Shown: positions 38,519 through 49,101, numbered from the stretch's first letter. The stretch is DNA of 64,000 nt from an uncultured cyanobacterium (GCA_902495705.1 CABUXT010000002.1:1-64000); one strand, 5' to 3'. Program-made: numbers and translations. The notes: generated by a model from the letters alone, not told the origin.

Positions 38519-41500
38519 ATGGCTCAAGAATTAGAACTAATCGTTGAAATGTTAAGGGAGATAAAGAGAGCTAACAGCACTAATAGTGAAAGCTTTGACA
38601 GACTTTTGGCAAGTATTGGAAACAAGCTGGAAGTTATTGATAAAAATTCAGCATCAGCAGATTTGATTAAGGCATATTTAGGTGAAATCGCAAAATCTGT
38701 AGATGATAAATATACAACGACCTTGAACAAGTTTTCAGATATAGAAAAAGCTTTGAAAGCAATGTTCCAAGAACAAGAAGAGCATGTTAAAAATAAAAAT
38801 ATTAAAGAGCTTTTTGATATTTTCTCTACAAACATGAATAATTTTTACTCTGAAGCAAGACAGCAAAAAGCCTTGCTTGCAGGTATTGAAAACAGATTGG
38901 CAGATATCAGTAACGACAAATCCGACAAAGAAGATGTTCTTAGAACAATTACTCTTTTGAGAAACGATTTTGAAAACTTGAATCATGGCTATAAAAGCAC
39001 TATTGATAGTGTAAATTCTGACCTTAAAACAATCCTTACAAATTTGATTAAGTCAGACCAAACCGCAATCAACACTCTGATGAAAGAGCAATTGGATGTT
39101 ATGTACAAAACTGCAACAGACATTGTTAATTATCTGACTTTGATTGACAAAAGAGATTCCAACCTTGAAATTTTACTTTCTAATGTTGCAACTAATGAAA
39201 GTTTAAAAATGACTCAAGGCGTTATTGATTCTATTATTCAAAAATCAGAAGAAATTTCAGAAAAGATAAATAATTTGGCTGACAAGTCTGATATTGAAGG
39301 TTTGCAAGTTGCAGCAAATATTATGAATAAAAAAATGGATGAGGCTGCAACAAAAGAATTATTTGCTCAAATTTCTGATAAAACCGAGGCGCTTGTTTCG
39401 CAAACGGATGAAATTAAGCAAAATTTGGCAAATGTAACAAAAGATATAGAAAAACTTCCAGATACAAGCGTATTGGAAGATTCTTTGCAAAGTTTGTTTA
39501 ACAAATTAGACAGTTTAGAAAAAGATATTGAAAAAACAGATACAACTGAAAATATTTCTGATATAGACAGCAAGTTGGGCGTTTTGACAGACGAACTTAC
39601 TATTATTAAAAATATAGTATCTGATATTAATGATGTTGTGACTTCAAAAGTTTTATCTGCAATTAACGATATTTCTTTTGAAGAAGAAAGTTATGATATC
39701 AAAAATCATGTTTCAAAAATGCTTGCAATTCTTCCGCAAAAAGAAGATATAGACAAACTTTTAGAAAATGATGAGCTAAACAAAACTGCGGTTGATGAAC
39801 TTATTCAAAAAGCAGATAAATTGGCTGACAGATTGGATAATTTGCCAACGCATGATGATATGGCAACACTAAACAGCAATCAATTGAGTCTTGTTGAAAA
39901 CTTGCAAGGGGTTGCAAATAAGGAAGATATTGAGGCTTTGTCTTCAAAATCTGATGATATTGAAAATATGATAGACAAGCTTAATTTTGATGATGAATTT
40001 GAACATCTTTATGATAAATCCGCATCAATCGAAAAATGGCTTGCTGATTCTAAAATCAAAGAAAATACGGAAAAACTTGTTGAAGAAACCGAAAATACTG
40101 CAAAGCAAGTGAACTTAATGGAAGTTTTGCAAACTGTTCAAAATATTGCATCTGAAATTGACGAGCTTTCTCAAAATATGGATGCAAAAAAAGTTGGCAG
40201 AACGGTTGCTGATGTGTACCAAATGATTGAAGACTTAAAGAATGACTTTTTAAGCACTTCTGAAATGCACAATGATTCGGTTATTGTAAGTTTGTCGGAA
40301 CTTCAAAAAACAGTTTCTGAAATTACGACAGGGGAAGAATTTGCAAAATTCACAGAAGAATTGAGAACTTTTGTTGAAGATTTGACTAAAAATACTGACT
40401 CAATTGACAAAAATATTGAACAAATCAAGGTAAATCAAGAAGAATTTAATAATAATATTGAATCAAAACTCGTTTCAATTTCTGATTATCTTGCCGGCAT
40501 GAAGACTTTAGATAATGATGATTTGAAAAATGCCGTTGGTGAAATTAAAGAAATTATTGAGAATAAAAAATCAAACTTTACTGAAATTGAGGCTGTAAAC
40601 AAAGATACAACAGCAGAAATCAAAGAATATCTGTTAAGTATAAAAGAAATTCTTGATACAAATGACAAAACTGCTAATGCTGATATTTTGGCAAAAATCG
40701 ATGAATTGACAGAAAGTTTGCAATCAGTAGAAAAAGTCAACGCTGACACTTTATCAGACGTACTTGAAAAACTCGGATATTTTGAAAGTGTTTTGACTGC
40801 GCAAAATCAAAATTCTGATATTCAAAATTCTTTAAACGAAATTTCAGATATAAAATCTCAAATTTCAGCATTGAGTGATTCATTTAAGGCATTGAATTTT
40901 GAAAAAGATTCATCAGAAGAAAGTTTGTCTGTATTTGTAGCTGATAAATTGAGTGAACTTGGCGAAAATATCGGTGACCTTTCATTAAACCTTGATGAAA
41001 AACTTCAAACAGGTTTTGCTTATAATGCCGAACTTATTGAAGAAAAAACATCATGCCTGCTTGATTTGATAAAAGAATTAAGACATTCAAATACTGAAAA
41101 TATTGATTTATACGAGCGTTTAACTGTTACAGATAACAAGTTGATGGATGTTAAACAAGAGCTTGAATTAATTAATACAGATGTAATTAGTAGTTTAAAT
41201 GCTAAAACGGATGCCCTTCTTCAAGAACTTGAACCAATAAAAACAATGATTGCTACAATCATTAGGACAAATACAAAGGCTGAAGAAATTAAGATAAAAG
41301 AAAATCTTACAGTAATTCATGATGCGGTTCAAGAAGATTTGAGCGAAAATACAAAATATTCTCCAAGTTCTTATGAAAAACTTGAAGAGTCATACACTGC
41401 AATTTCTCGCGCATTGGCTGCGACTGAAAATAATTTGCGAGACTTTATTTTAGGTGATATAGATTCAGTTTTAATTAAAATAGACAATTTGAGAACTGAT

Positions 41501-44500
41501 TTAGAAGACAAATTAAACAGAATTGCTCCTCCAGAAGCTGAAAATATGAAGGAGTTCAAGGAATTTGTTGATAAAATCAATGAGTTTAAAGCTGAACAAA
41601 AAGACTTAATTGTTGAAACAGCAAAAGATGTGAAAGAAACTCTTTCTCAACAGATGGAAGTTCAGCACAATGAAATCAAGTCAATGTTGACAGTTGCACT
41701 AAATAACGAAGAGATTATTAATGCAATTGAAGATTTGAAAAAATGTTTTCAAACTCGCGCCAAGGATTTGAGCAAACTTCAAAATGAAGAAGACCTTGAA
41801 GATATTGAGTTTTTTGAATCTAACCAATATGAAAAAGAATTTGAAACAGATAAAAATGCTCAAATTATTGAAGAGTTAAAACAAGATTTTGACAAATTTT
41901 CAGAACTTATCAAAGACTTGTCAGGTGAAAATGCTGAAATTAAAGAAGTTTTAAATGTTATTAAAAACAAGATGGAATCCATTTCGGTAACTAAACCTCA
42001 ACCGCTTGCAGAAATTGCTCCGACAGACACTGACATTGATATAGATGAAGATATTGATATCGTAGATGAGGATATTGATACTGAATCTGAAACTGAGGAA
42101 AATCAAGATACTGAGTCAGAATCTGAAAATGAAGTTGAATCAACTGAAACTGAAAACAATGATGAACCTGAACAAGAAGAAATCATTGTCGGTGAAGGCA
42201 ATTTTGACTTTGTAAAAGCTCTTAATTTGTTAAAACAAGATATCCAAAATCTTCACAGTGATGTTGAAAAAGTTATTCCAAAAGAAGACCAAAAGAAAGT
42301 TTCTTCAACCTTAAAATCAATACCGACATTGGGTAATGATAATTTGTTATTGACTTTGAATAACAAAATCGAGTTGTTAGCACAAACTATCAAACCGCAA
42401 GAATGGCTAGAAGAAATCAAAACATACATTGCAGGTGATGAAATCCACACGATGTTAGAAGAAATCAGCGGCAAAATTGATATTTTGACACTTTCAGATA
42501 ACTCTGAATGGATTGGAGAAATTAAGCAAGCCCTAGAACAACTTAATTCAGGTGATGCTGCAACTAGCACTGACCCACAAACTCAATCAATGCTTGCACT
42601 TATCAATGAAAAACTTGATATTTTGGCATCAACCGATGATTATGATTTGATTGAAGAAGTTCGCGATGCGTTAGAACAAATTGACAATTCTGAACAGACA
42701 GAAAAAACTCACGATTTGTTAAATTTAATCAGCGACAAAATCGATATCTTGGCTGCTACTGACAATTCAGAAGAACTTGAAGAAATCAGAGAGACTTTAA
42801 CTTCAATTGAAGAAAAATTTGATGAGGCTTATTCAACTAATAATACGGAAGAAATTTCTGAGTTAAAAGCAACACTTGAAACTGTAGAAAAAGCTGTAAA
42901 TGAATTATCTTCAACAACAAAGGTTGCAAGTGAAGTTGATGAACTAAAAAATTCTTTGTCCTCAATTGAAAACAAAGTTAATGAAATTGGTCAAAAGGAT
43001 GAGTTTGACAATTTGAAAAACTCACTATCTTCAATTGAAACAAAAGTTGATATTATCGCTCAAAGTGATGATATAGATGAATTTGAGGATTTGAAAGAAA
43101 TTCTTGATTCAATAGAAAACAAGATTGATGATATTTCATCATCAGACCAACTTGAAAAAATCAAGGAATACTTAGGCAATTTAGAAAAACGAATTTCTAA
43201 AAACAAATCAGAAGATGCTCTATTATTCCTAGATGAAATCAAGGAGATTTTGGATTCCATTGAAAGCAAGATTGATAATGCAGCATCACTTGAAACAAAC
43301 AATAACATTGAAGATATCAAATATACATTATTAAATGTTGATGAAAAACTTGATTCTGCAAATAAATCAGCAAATGAAAGTATCAAGTCTTTGAAAGATG
43401 CTTTATCTACTGTAGATAAAAAAGTTGATAATGTTCAAAAGCTTTCTGAATCTGATGCTAAAATTACTTCGATTTTAGAAACTTTGAATCATAAAATTGA
43501 TATTATTGCAGAAAGTGACAATGCTTCACATCAAAGAGACTTCCAAGATGTAAAAGATTTGATTATGGCTCAAACCGATTACATTGACAGTCTTGAAAAG
43601 AATAACAAAACCGATGCGGTAAAAAAATGTTTGAAAGAATTAACAATTGAAGTTAATAACATTAATTCAAACAACAATACAAAACAGATTCAAAAAACTC
43701 TTCGCGAAATGAAAGAATCAATTATGGCTGCGGTTGTAACCATTTTTGAACAAGTTTCATTTATTGAAGAATCAGAAGACATCAAAGATTTTGTTGAAGA
43801 AAAAACAGATGAAATCAACCAAAATCTTGCTGCAGTTACAGAACAATTGAAACAAATAACAAGTCCAGATGATGGACCTGATTATACATATTCTATGCAA
43901 GATATTGAGTCTGATTTGGCAAAATTGAGATTGGCGTTGAATGAGTTGCAAACAAATGAGCAAGAACACAATGCAACACAATTGGCATCAATCTTAAACA
44001 ACATTAACCAAATCGGAACATCTGTTGAAGATTTGCAAAACTCTCTAACAAAAGAAGAAGTGTTTGGACTAAGAATTAAATTTGATAGAATAAACACTGA
44101 TATCAAGAGTTTGCAAGCTCTTACAAATCAACTTGTTGTAAAATCAGGTGAGTCATACAATGCCTTAAACAGTACATTTGAAGACTTTGGCAAAGTTATA
44201 ACCGACCAATTAACAACAAAAGTTGACAAGGTTACCAAAATGCTTGAAACTTCAAATGCATCTGATAAAGTTATGCGCCAAGCTCTTATCTATATGGGAG
44301 AATGGATTGACTCAGCAAGCGAAAGCATGAACAAGATTTCAACAAATTCAGATGAAATAGTTGATGTAAAATCAGCGTTAGAAGGATTGAAAAAAACAGT
44401 TCCTGCCCAAACCGAAATTCTAAACTCAATAGAAGAAAAGTTTGATGAGCAGCAAGAGCGCCTTGCTTATTTTGAAAAACAAATCAGCAAACTTGGCGGT

Positions 44501-44683
44501 CTTGAAGATAAATTTGAAGAACAACAAGAACGTATCGACCGATTAGAAATGGCTTTAGATAAGATTTTATCAGCGGTTGAAGATATTGATGATTCTAAAG
44601 TTACAAGAAAAATCGACAAAATCGATAAACAAATTGCGAAATTGAGTACAAATATAGAAAAACTGGCATCTTATGTTGACTAG
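38519..44683 (+). CDS. Giant coiled-coil protein (2054 aa) of unknown function
   Basis: Almost the whole protein is predicted helical, with heptad patterning of Leu/Ile and very high Glu, Asp, Lys, Ser and Asn; there is no signal peptide or membrane segment. Residues about 1167-1222 form an acidic, Asp/Glu/Ser/Thr-rich break. From about 1300 to 1680 a degenerate repeat of roughly 36-50 residues recurs, built around KIDIL-A-SDN followed by EELEEIKETLxxIE. The C-terminus has QQERLAYFEKQISKL and QQERIDRLEMALDKI. The length suggests a filament, scaffold or polar organiser in the cytoplasm; this is inference. A start-proximal AAGGACATAAGA serves as ribosome site. Its end overlaps the GlcD-like gene by 11 bases. 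Not recognised. Confidence 0.88.
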   Translation: MAQELELIVEMLREIKRANSTNSESFDRLLASIGNKLEVIDKNSASADLIKAYLGEIAKSVDDKYTTTLNKFSDIEKALKAMFQEQEEHVKNKNIKELFDIFSTNMNNFYSEARQQKALLAGIENRLADISNDKSDKEDVLRTITLLRNDFENLNHGYKSTIDSVNSDLKTILTNLIKSDQTAINTLMKEQLDVMYKTATDIVNYLTLIDKRDSNLEILLSNVATNESLKMTQGVIDSIIQKSEEISEKINNLADKSDIEGLQVAANIMNKKMDEAATKELFAQISDKTEALVSQTDEIKQNLANVTKDIEKLPDTSVLEDSLQSLFNKLDSLEKDIEKTDTTENISDIDSKLGVLTDELTIIKNIVSDINDVVTSKVLSAINDISFEEESYDIKNHVSKMLAILPQKEDIDKLLENDELNKTAVDELIQKADKLADRLDNLPTHDDMATLNSNQLSLVENLQGVANKEDIEALSSKSDDIENMIDKLNFDDEFEHLYDKSASIEKWLADSKIKENTEKLVEETENTAKQVNLMEVLQTVQNIASEIDELSQNMDAKKVGRTVADVYQMIEDLKNDFLSTSEMHNDSVIVSLSELQKTVSEITTGEEFAKFTEELRTFVEDLTKNTDSIDKNIEQIKVNQEEFNNNIESKLVSISDYLAGMKTLDNDDLKNAVGEIKEIIENKKSNFTEIEAVNKDTTAEIKEYLLSIKEILDTNDKTANADILAKIDELTESLQSVEKVNADTLSDVLEKLGYFESVLTAQNQNSDIQNSLNEISDIKSQISALSDSFKALNFEKDSSEESLSVFVADKLSELGENIGDLSLNLDEKLQTGFAYNAELIEEKTSCLLDLIKELRHSNTENIDLYERLTVTDNKLMDVKQELELINTDVISSLNAKTDALLQELEPIKTMIATIIRTNTKAEEIKIKENLTVIHDAVQEDLSENTKYSPSSYEKLEESYTAISRALAATENNLRDFILGDIDSVLIKIDNLRTDLEDKLNRIAPPEAENMKEFKEFVDKINEFKAEQKDLIVETAKDVKETLSQQMEVQHNEIKSMLTVALNNEEIINAIEDLKKCFQTRAKDLSKLQNEEDLEDIEFFESNQYEKEFETDKNAQIIEELKQDFDKFSELIKDLSGENAEIKEVLNVIKNKMESISVTKPQPLAEIAPTDTDIDIDEDIDIVDEDIDTESETEENQDTESESENEVESTETENNDEPEQEEIIVGEGNFDFVKALNLLKQDIQNLHSDVEKVIPKEDQKKVSSTLKSIPTLGNDNLLLTLNNKIELLAQTIKPQEWLEEIKTYIAGDEIHTMLEEISGKIDILTLSDNSEWIGEIKQALEQLNSGDAATSTDPQTQSMLALINEKLDILASTDDYDLIEEVRDALEQIDNSEQTEKTHDLLNLISDKIDILAATDNSEELEEIRETLTSIEEKFDEAYSTNNTEEISELKATLETVEKAVNELSSTTKVASEVDELKNSLSSIENKVNEIGQKDEFDNLKNSLSSIETKVDIIAQSDDIDEFEDLKEILDSIENKIDDISSSDQLEKIKEYLGNLEKRISKNKSEDALLFLDEIKEILDSIESKIDNAASLETNNNIEDIKYTLLNVDEKLDSANKSANESIKSLKDALSTVDKKVDNVQKLSESDAKITSILETLNHKIDIIAESDNASHQRDFQDVKDLIMAQTDYIDSLEKNNKTDAVKKCLKELTIEVNNINSNNNTKQIQKTLREMKESIMAAVVTIFEQVSFIEESEDIKDFVEEKTDEINQNLAAVTEQLKQITSPDDGPDYTYSMQDIESDLAKLRLALNELQTNEQEHNATQLASILNNINQIGTSVEDLQNSLTKEEVFGLRIKFDRINTDIKSLQALTNQLVVKSGESYNALNSTFEDFGKVITDQLTTKVDKVTKMLETSNASDKVMRQALIYMGEWIDSASESMNKISTNSDEIVDVKSALEGLKKTVPAQTEILNSIEEKFDEQQERLAYFEKQISKLGGLEDKFEEQQERIDRLEMALDKILSAVEDIDDSKVTRKIDKIDKQIAKLSTNIEKLASYVD

Positions 44684-46058
44684 TAATTTAATAAAAGAAT
44701 TGAATAATACCCTGCCAAAACAGAACGTCCTGACCGATATTGAAGAACGGTACGTATATTCTGTTGATGCGTCAAATGACCCATATATAAAAACTCAATT
44801 GCCTGATGCGGTTGTTTTTGTTGAAAATATTGAACAGGTTCAGCAGGTTGTTCGCTTGGCAAATAAACACCTGACACCAATTATCTGCCGAGGTGCCGGA
44901 ACAAACACTGTTGGAGCTTGTGTACCAACTCATGGCGGAATAATTTTGAATTTTTCTAAGATGAATAAAATTCTTGAAATTAATCCTGAAAATATGACAG
45001 CAAGAGTTCAACCTGGGGTTATTGTCGGAGATTTGCAAAAACAGGTAGAAGAGTTAGGATTATTTTATCCGCCAGACCCTTCAAATTTGAAAGTCTCAAC
45101 AATTGGCGGAAGTATTGCTCAAAATTCAGCAGGAGCAAGATGTTTTAAATATGGTGCAACAAAAGATTATGTAATAGATATGCTTGTTGTGATGGCTGAT
45201 GGCAAACTTATCAGAACAGGTTCAAATACAATTAAAAATGCTACAGGGTACAACCTTGGCAGTTTGTTTATCGGTTCAGAGGGAACTTTGGGTATTGTTG
45301 TCGAGGCTACATTAAAATTAATCACCAAACCGCAAGCGACCCAAGTTGTTATGGCGTATTTTGACACTGTGGAAGATTCAATTTCTGCGGTGAATAAAAT
45401 TATTGAAAAACAAATCTGTCCAACAACAATTGATTTTATGGATAAATACGCGCTCCAAACGGTTGAAAAATTCTACCCGACCGGATTGCTTACAGATAAA
45501 GAGGCTGCGCTTATTATAGAGTTTGACGGATTTTCTTCAACTATTGATGAACAGCGAGCAACAATTTGCTCAGTATTAAGAGAAAATTCCGCATCAAGTA
45601 TTCAGTATTCAAAAACAAAGCAAGAGGCTGATAATATTTGGAGTGCAAGACGTTCTTCAATGGCTGCTTGTACAAAGTTACGACCGAATGTTACAACCGA
45701 TGATGTAATTGTTCCGCGTGAAAATTTGGCAAAACTTGTGAAAGGTATTCAAGAAATCTGTTCTCGATATAACCTCAATATGTGTATGGTCGGACATGTT
45801 GGAGATGGCAGTGTTCATCCGCAGATTCCAATTGATTATAACAACAAAGATGAATACAAGCGCTACAAAATTGCAAAATCTGAAATTTATCATCTGACAG
45901 TTAAGCTCGGCGGTATAATTTCAGGCGAACACGGTATCGGTTTAGAAAAGAAAGCTTATATTTCAAGAGTGGTCGAAGGTGGTGCGCTTGATTATATGCG
46001 TTTAATCAAAAAAACTTTCGACCCTAAAAATATTCTAAATCCATATAAAATATTTTAG
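44673..46058 (+). CDS. FAD-linked oxidase, GlcD/D-lactate dehydrogenase type
   Basis: A 461-residue PCMH-type flavoprotein oxidising a 2-hydroxyacid such as glycolate or D-lactate. FAD contacts: CRGAGTNTVGACVP, PDPSNLKVSTIGGSIAQNSAG (in pieces PDPSNLKVSTIGG and SIAQNSAGA) and the C-terminal SGEHGIGLEKK. Usually it pairs with an iron-sulfur subunit (GlcF), which is not adjacent here. Its ATG lies inside the end of the giant coiled-coil gene and has no good Shine-Dalgarno, so it is probably translationally coupled. Confidence 0.93.
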   Translation: MLTSNLIKELNNTLPKQNVLTDIEERYVYSVDASNDPYIKTQLPDAVVFVENIEQVQQVVRLANKHLTPIICRGAGTNTVGACVPTHGGIILNFSKMNKILEINPENMTARVQPGVIVGDLQKQVEELGLFYPPDPSNLKVSTIGGSIAQNSAGARCFKYGATKDYVIDMLVVMADGKLIRTGSNTIKNATGYNLGSLFIGSEGTLGIVVEATLKLITKPQATQVVMAYFDTVEDSISAVNKIIEKQICPTTIDFMDKYALQTVEKFYPTGLLTDKEAALIIEFDGFSSTIDEQRATICSVLRENSASSIQYSKTKQEADNIWSARRSSMAACTKLRPNVTTDDVIVPRENLAKLVKGIQEICSRYNLNMCMVGHVGDGSVHPQIPIDYNNKDEYKRYKIAKSEIYHLTVKLGGIISGEHGIGLEKKAYISRVVEGGALDYMRLIKKTFDPKNILNPYKIF

Positions 46059-46086
46059 CGAGCAATCCTAAGAGCTTATTACTGAC

Positions 46087-46115
46087 TTGAAAACACAATG
46101 CCCTTGTGGTATTCT
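46087..46115 (+). promoter_or_regulatory. Promoter of gltX
   Basis: TTGAAA (46087-46092), a 17-base spacer and TATTCT (46110-46115), about 37 bases ahead of the gltX ATG. Confidence 0.6.
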
Positions 46116-46151
46116 TTGATTGCTAAAAAATTTTAAAGAAAGAAGGCTAAA

Positions 46152-47624
46152 ATGTCAGAAGTTAGAGTTAGAATAGCTCCGTCTCCAAGCGGAAACTTAC
46201 ACATTGGAACCGCTAGAACTGCGCTATTTAATTATTTATTTGCTAAGAAAAATAACGGTAAATTCATTTTAAGAATTGAAGATACTGATGCAGAAAGAAC
46301 TTCTCAAGAATATATTGATAATATTTTTGACAGTTTGAAAGCATTAGGTTTGAACTGGGATGAAGGTCCTGATGTTGGCGGTCCTTACGGTCCATATACT
46401 CAATCAGAAAGATTTGATATTTATCCTAAATATGTTCAAGAATTGTTAGATAAAGGTTTTGCGTACGAATGTTTCTGCACACCTGAAGAACTTGAAAAAG
46501 AAAAAGAAGAGGCTGCAGCAGCTAAAAAACCTTATGTTTACACTAAAAAATGCGAAAATCTAACAGAAGAGGAAAAAGCAAAATTGAGAGCAGAAGGCAG
46601 AAAACCTGCAATCAGATTTAATATTGCTAAGGCTCAAAAAGCTTTCCATGATTCTTCAATTTTGAAATTTAATGACCTTGTAAAAGGCGAATTACACATG
46701 GATACAAACCTAATCGGTGACTTTGTTATCCAAAAATCAAACGGTGCGCCAACTTACAACTTCGCTGTTGTAATTGATGATGCTTTGATGAAAATTACTC
46801 ACGTAATCCGTGGGGAAGACCATATTTCAAATACTTATAAACAAATCTTGATTTTTGAGGCTTTAGGTCTTAAAGTTCCTAGATTTGGTCACTTAGGTAT
46901 GATTTTGGCTCCTGATAGAAGTAAATTATCAAAACGTCACGGTGCTACAGCGGTTTCAGATTTCGTTAAACAAGGTTATTTGACAGATGCTTTAATCAAC
47001 TTTGTAGCATTACTTGGTTGGTCTCCATCAGATGGTGAAGAAATCAAGACAGTTGATGAAATTGCTCAAGACTTTAGAATTGATGAAATTTCATCTTCAA
47101 ACTCAATCTTTGAATATGACAAATTAAAATGGATGAACAGTCACTACATCAAAATGTTACCTATGGACAAATTGAAAGAAATGTTGAAACCATATTTAAC
47201 AAAATACAATTTGAATGAATTGACTGACGCTCAATATACAAAAATGGTTGAAATCACAAGAGAACCATTGACATTGTTGTCAGATATTACAGATGCTGTT
47301 CCGTATTTCTTCGGCAAAGATGTTGAAATCGACCCTGAAACTCAAACAGGAACACTAGATACAGAAGTATCTCAAAATGTTCTTAAAGACTTTGTTGAAA
47401 AAGCAAAAGATTGGGAATGGACAGACGAAAACTTACACCACAAATTGGAAGAATTTAGAGGTGTTTGGAAAGAACAAGGTATCAAACCAAAAGTTACTAT
47501 GTGGGCAATAAGAGCTGCAATTACAGGCAGAACTCGCGGCGCTGATATGGTTGGAATCCTTGATATCTTAGGTAAGGAAACTTCTTTATATAGAGCAAAT
47601 AAAGCTATCAAAGCTGCTGTATAA
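46152..47624 (+). CDS. gltX: Glutamyl-tRNA synthetase
   Basis: A 490-residue class I synthetase charging tRNA-Glu. The HIGH motif is HIGT at residues 17-20 (SPSGNLHIGTA), and KLSKRHG near residue 257 is the KMSKS loop. A Lys/Glu/Ala-rich insert with CFCTPEELEKEKEEAAAAKK follows the zinc region. Whether it also charges tRNA-Gln cannot be told from this window. AAGAAAGAAGG precedes the ATG, and a terminator follows. Confidence 0.97.
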   Translation: MSEVRVRIAPSPSGNLHIGTARTALFNYLFAKKNNGKFILRIEDTDAERTSQEYIDNIFDSLKALGLNWDEGPDVGGPYGPYTQSERFDIYPKYVQELLDKGFAYECFCTPEELEKEKEEAAAAKKPYVYTKKCENLTEEEKAKLRAEGRKPAIRFNIAKAQKAFHDSSILKFNDLVKGELHMDTNLIGDFVIQKSNGAPTYNFAVVIDDALMKITHVIRGEDHISNTYKQILIFEALGLKVPRFGHLGMILAPDRSKLSKRHGATAVSDFVKQGYLTDALINFVALLGWSPSDGEEIKTVDEIAQDFRIDEISSSNSIFEYDKLKWMNSHYIKMLPMDKLKEMLKPYLTKYNLNELTDAQYTKMVEITREPLTLLSDITDAVPYFFGKDVEIDPETQTGTLDTEVSQNVLKDFVEKAKDWEWTDENLHHKLEEFRGVWKEQGIKPKVTMWAIRAAITGRTRGADMVGILDILGKETSLYRANKAIKAAV

Positions 47625-47644
47625 TTGAAGTTCTAAATAATTAG

Positions 47645-47672
47645 AAAAGCTCCGAAAATTCGGAGCTTTTTT
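47645..47672 (+). terminator. Terminator of gltX
   Basis: AAAAGCTCCG (47645-47654) pairs with CGGAGCTTTT (47661-47670), then more T. Confidence 0.9.
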
Positions 47673-47721
47673 GTTGTCCAAATAATTGTAAACAATTGTA
47701 AATAAATAATCCAAATTTCTA

Positions 47722-47749
47722 AAGTTCTCGTAAAAAATAACCGATATAT
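47722..47749 (+). promoter_or_regulatory. Sigma-28-like promoter, gene at 47784
   Basis: TAAAGTTC (47722-47729), then 12 bases, then ACCGATAT (47742-47749). The FliA/SigD consensus is TAAAGTTT-N11-GCCGATAA. The start codon is 34 bases further on. Confidence 0.5.
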
Positions 47750-47783
47750 AAAATGTGGTTACGAAAACTGAAAGGGTTTAAAA

Positions 47784-48005
47784 ATGGATTTCAAATTTAA
47801 CGAAACAAGATTATTTGAACACAAGGATAACGAATTAAACGATAGCAATTCATACTTAATTTTATCAAAAAACGAATCAGTTCCTGAAACTGACTTTGAA
47901 AATGTAATTCAAATTATTGATGAATCAGGAATGGAAGTAAATTGTACGTACGACAAATTTGTAGAGATATTTGACAAGGAGGGCTTAGCGGGCTTTATAA
48001 TGTAA
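47784..48005 (+). CDS. Small acidic hypothetical protein, 73 aa
   Basis: An acidic soluble protein (FKFNETRLFEHKDNELNDSN, then FENVIQIIDESGMEVNCTYDKF). The second half reads like a short strand-helix domain with a single Cys. GAAAGGG precedes the ATG. No family recognised. Between two terminators and behind a sigma-28-like promoter, so it is a monocistronic unit; the promoter suggests it may belong to a motility-type regulon. Confidence 0.75.
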   Translation: MDFKFNETRLFEHKDNELNDSNSYLILSKNESVPETDFENVIQIIDESGMEVNCTYDKFVEIFDKEGLAGFIM

Positions 48006-48036
48006 GAGTATGAAAATTGAATAGCAAGTATGAACT

Positions 48037-48063
48037 AAAAGAGGCGCATCAAGTGCCTCTTTT
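48037..48063 (+). terminator. Terminator after the 73-aa gene
   Basis: AAAAGAGGC (48037-48045) pairs with GCCTCTTTT (48055-48063). Confidence 0.85.
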
Positions 48064-48092
48064 GGCATTAATGAATAATTCTTTATAAAAAC

Positions 48093-48120
48093 TTTACAGG
48101 AGAGTCTTAAATTTTATGCT
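48093..48120 (+). promoter_or_regulatory. Possible promoter of rsmH
   Basis: TTTACA (48093-48098), a 16-base spacer and TATGCT (48115-48120). The start would lie only about 6 bases before the rsmH ATG, which has no Shine-Dalgarno. Confidence 0.4.
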
Positions 48121-48131
48121 AGTATAGTTTT

Positions 48132-49067
48132 ATGAAAGAATTTAAGCACTATACAGTAATGAAAAATGAAGCCGTTGATGCATTAAATTGTCAAGACGGA
48201 CTTATATATGTCGATTGCACCCTTGGTGGAGGCGGTCATAGTGAACTGATTTTAAAAAGGATTCAGCCAAACGGAAGATTAATTTCTTTTGACGTTGACC
48301 AAGATGCAATTGATGCGGCTACTGAAAGATTAAAAGATTACAAAAATTTAACAATTGTAAAAAATTCTTATACAAATATAAAACAAGTTTTTAAAGAACT
48401 TGGGATAGAAAAAATTACAGGCGGAATTTTATTTGACCTTGGCGCATCATATCACCAGCTAACCAAGCAAGAACGCGGTTTTTCGTTTTCTAAAGAGGCT
48501 CCGTTGGATATGAGATTCAATATGGATTCTGTTTTTTCCGCTTACGATGTTGTAAATAATTATAAAGAAGATGAACTTGTAAAAATATTTTCTGAATATG
48601 GCGAAGAAAGATTTTCAAAACGTATCGCAAAGGCTATAGTGCAGAAAAGACAAGCAAAACCAATTCAAACAACAACCGAATTGGCAGACATTATTGTCGA
48701 TGCCACACCAAAGATAAAAAGCTCTATACACCCTGCGACAAGAGTCTTTCAGGCTATTCGTATAGAGGTTAATCATGAGTTACAAAATGTTAAAAATACA
48801 TTGACGGATGTATTGGACTTATTAGATTTTAATGCTATAATAAGTGTAATAAGTTTCCACTCTCTGGAAGACAGAGTTGTTAAGCAAGTGTTTAAATATT
48901 ACTCAACACGCTGTCACTGTGAGAAAAATCAAATGATTTGTAATTGTCCTCCACCGATTTTGGAGTTAGTAAATAAAAAACCGATAATGGCAACAGAGCA
49001 GGAGATTAAGGAAAACCCACCTTCAAGGAGTGCTAAACTTAGAGTTGCAAGATGCATTAGAAGGTAA
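48132..49067 (+). CDS. rsmH: 16S rRNA (cytosine(1402)-N4)-methyltransferase
   Basis: A 311-residue SAM-dependent methyltransferase (formerly MraW). VDCTLGGGGHSELIL (28-42) is the SAM loop; GGILFDLGASYHQLT, APLDMRFNMD, and VISFHSLEDRVVKQ are family hallmarks. In most bacteria it opens the dcw cluster next to ftsL, and here an ftsL-like gene does follow, but the murein ligases lie about 20 kb away. No ribosome site is seen before the ATG. Confidence 0.96.
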   Translation: MKEFKHYTVMKNEAVDALNCQDGLIYVDCTLGGGGHSELILKRIQPNGRLISFDVDQDAIDAATERLKDYKNLTIVKNSYTNIKQVFKELGIEKITGGILFDLGASYHQLTKQERGFSFSKEAPLDMRFNMDSVFSAYDVVNNYKEDELVKIFSEYGEERFSKRIAKAIVQKRQAKPIQTTTELADIIVDATPKIKSSIHPATRVFQAIRIEVNHELQNVKNTLTDVLDLLDFNAIISVISFHSLEDRVVKQVFKYYSTRCHCEKNQMICNCPPPILELVNKKPIMATEQEIKENPPSRSAKLRVARCIRR

Positions 49068-49101
49068 GGGATATAAAACGAGTTTATTGGCAGGTAGTTT
49101 A

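Noticed and set aside
38519..44683. Phage tape-measure protein
   Set aside because: No tail, capsid or lysis genes nearby, no membrane segments, and neighbours are housekeeping genes.
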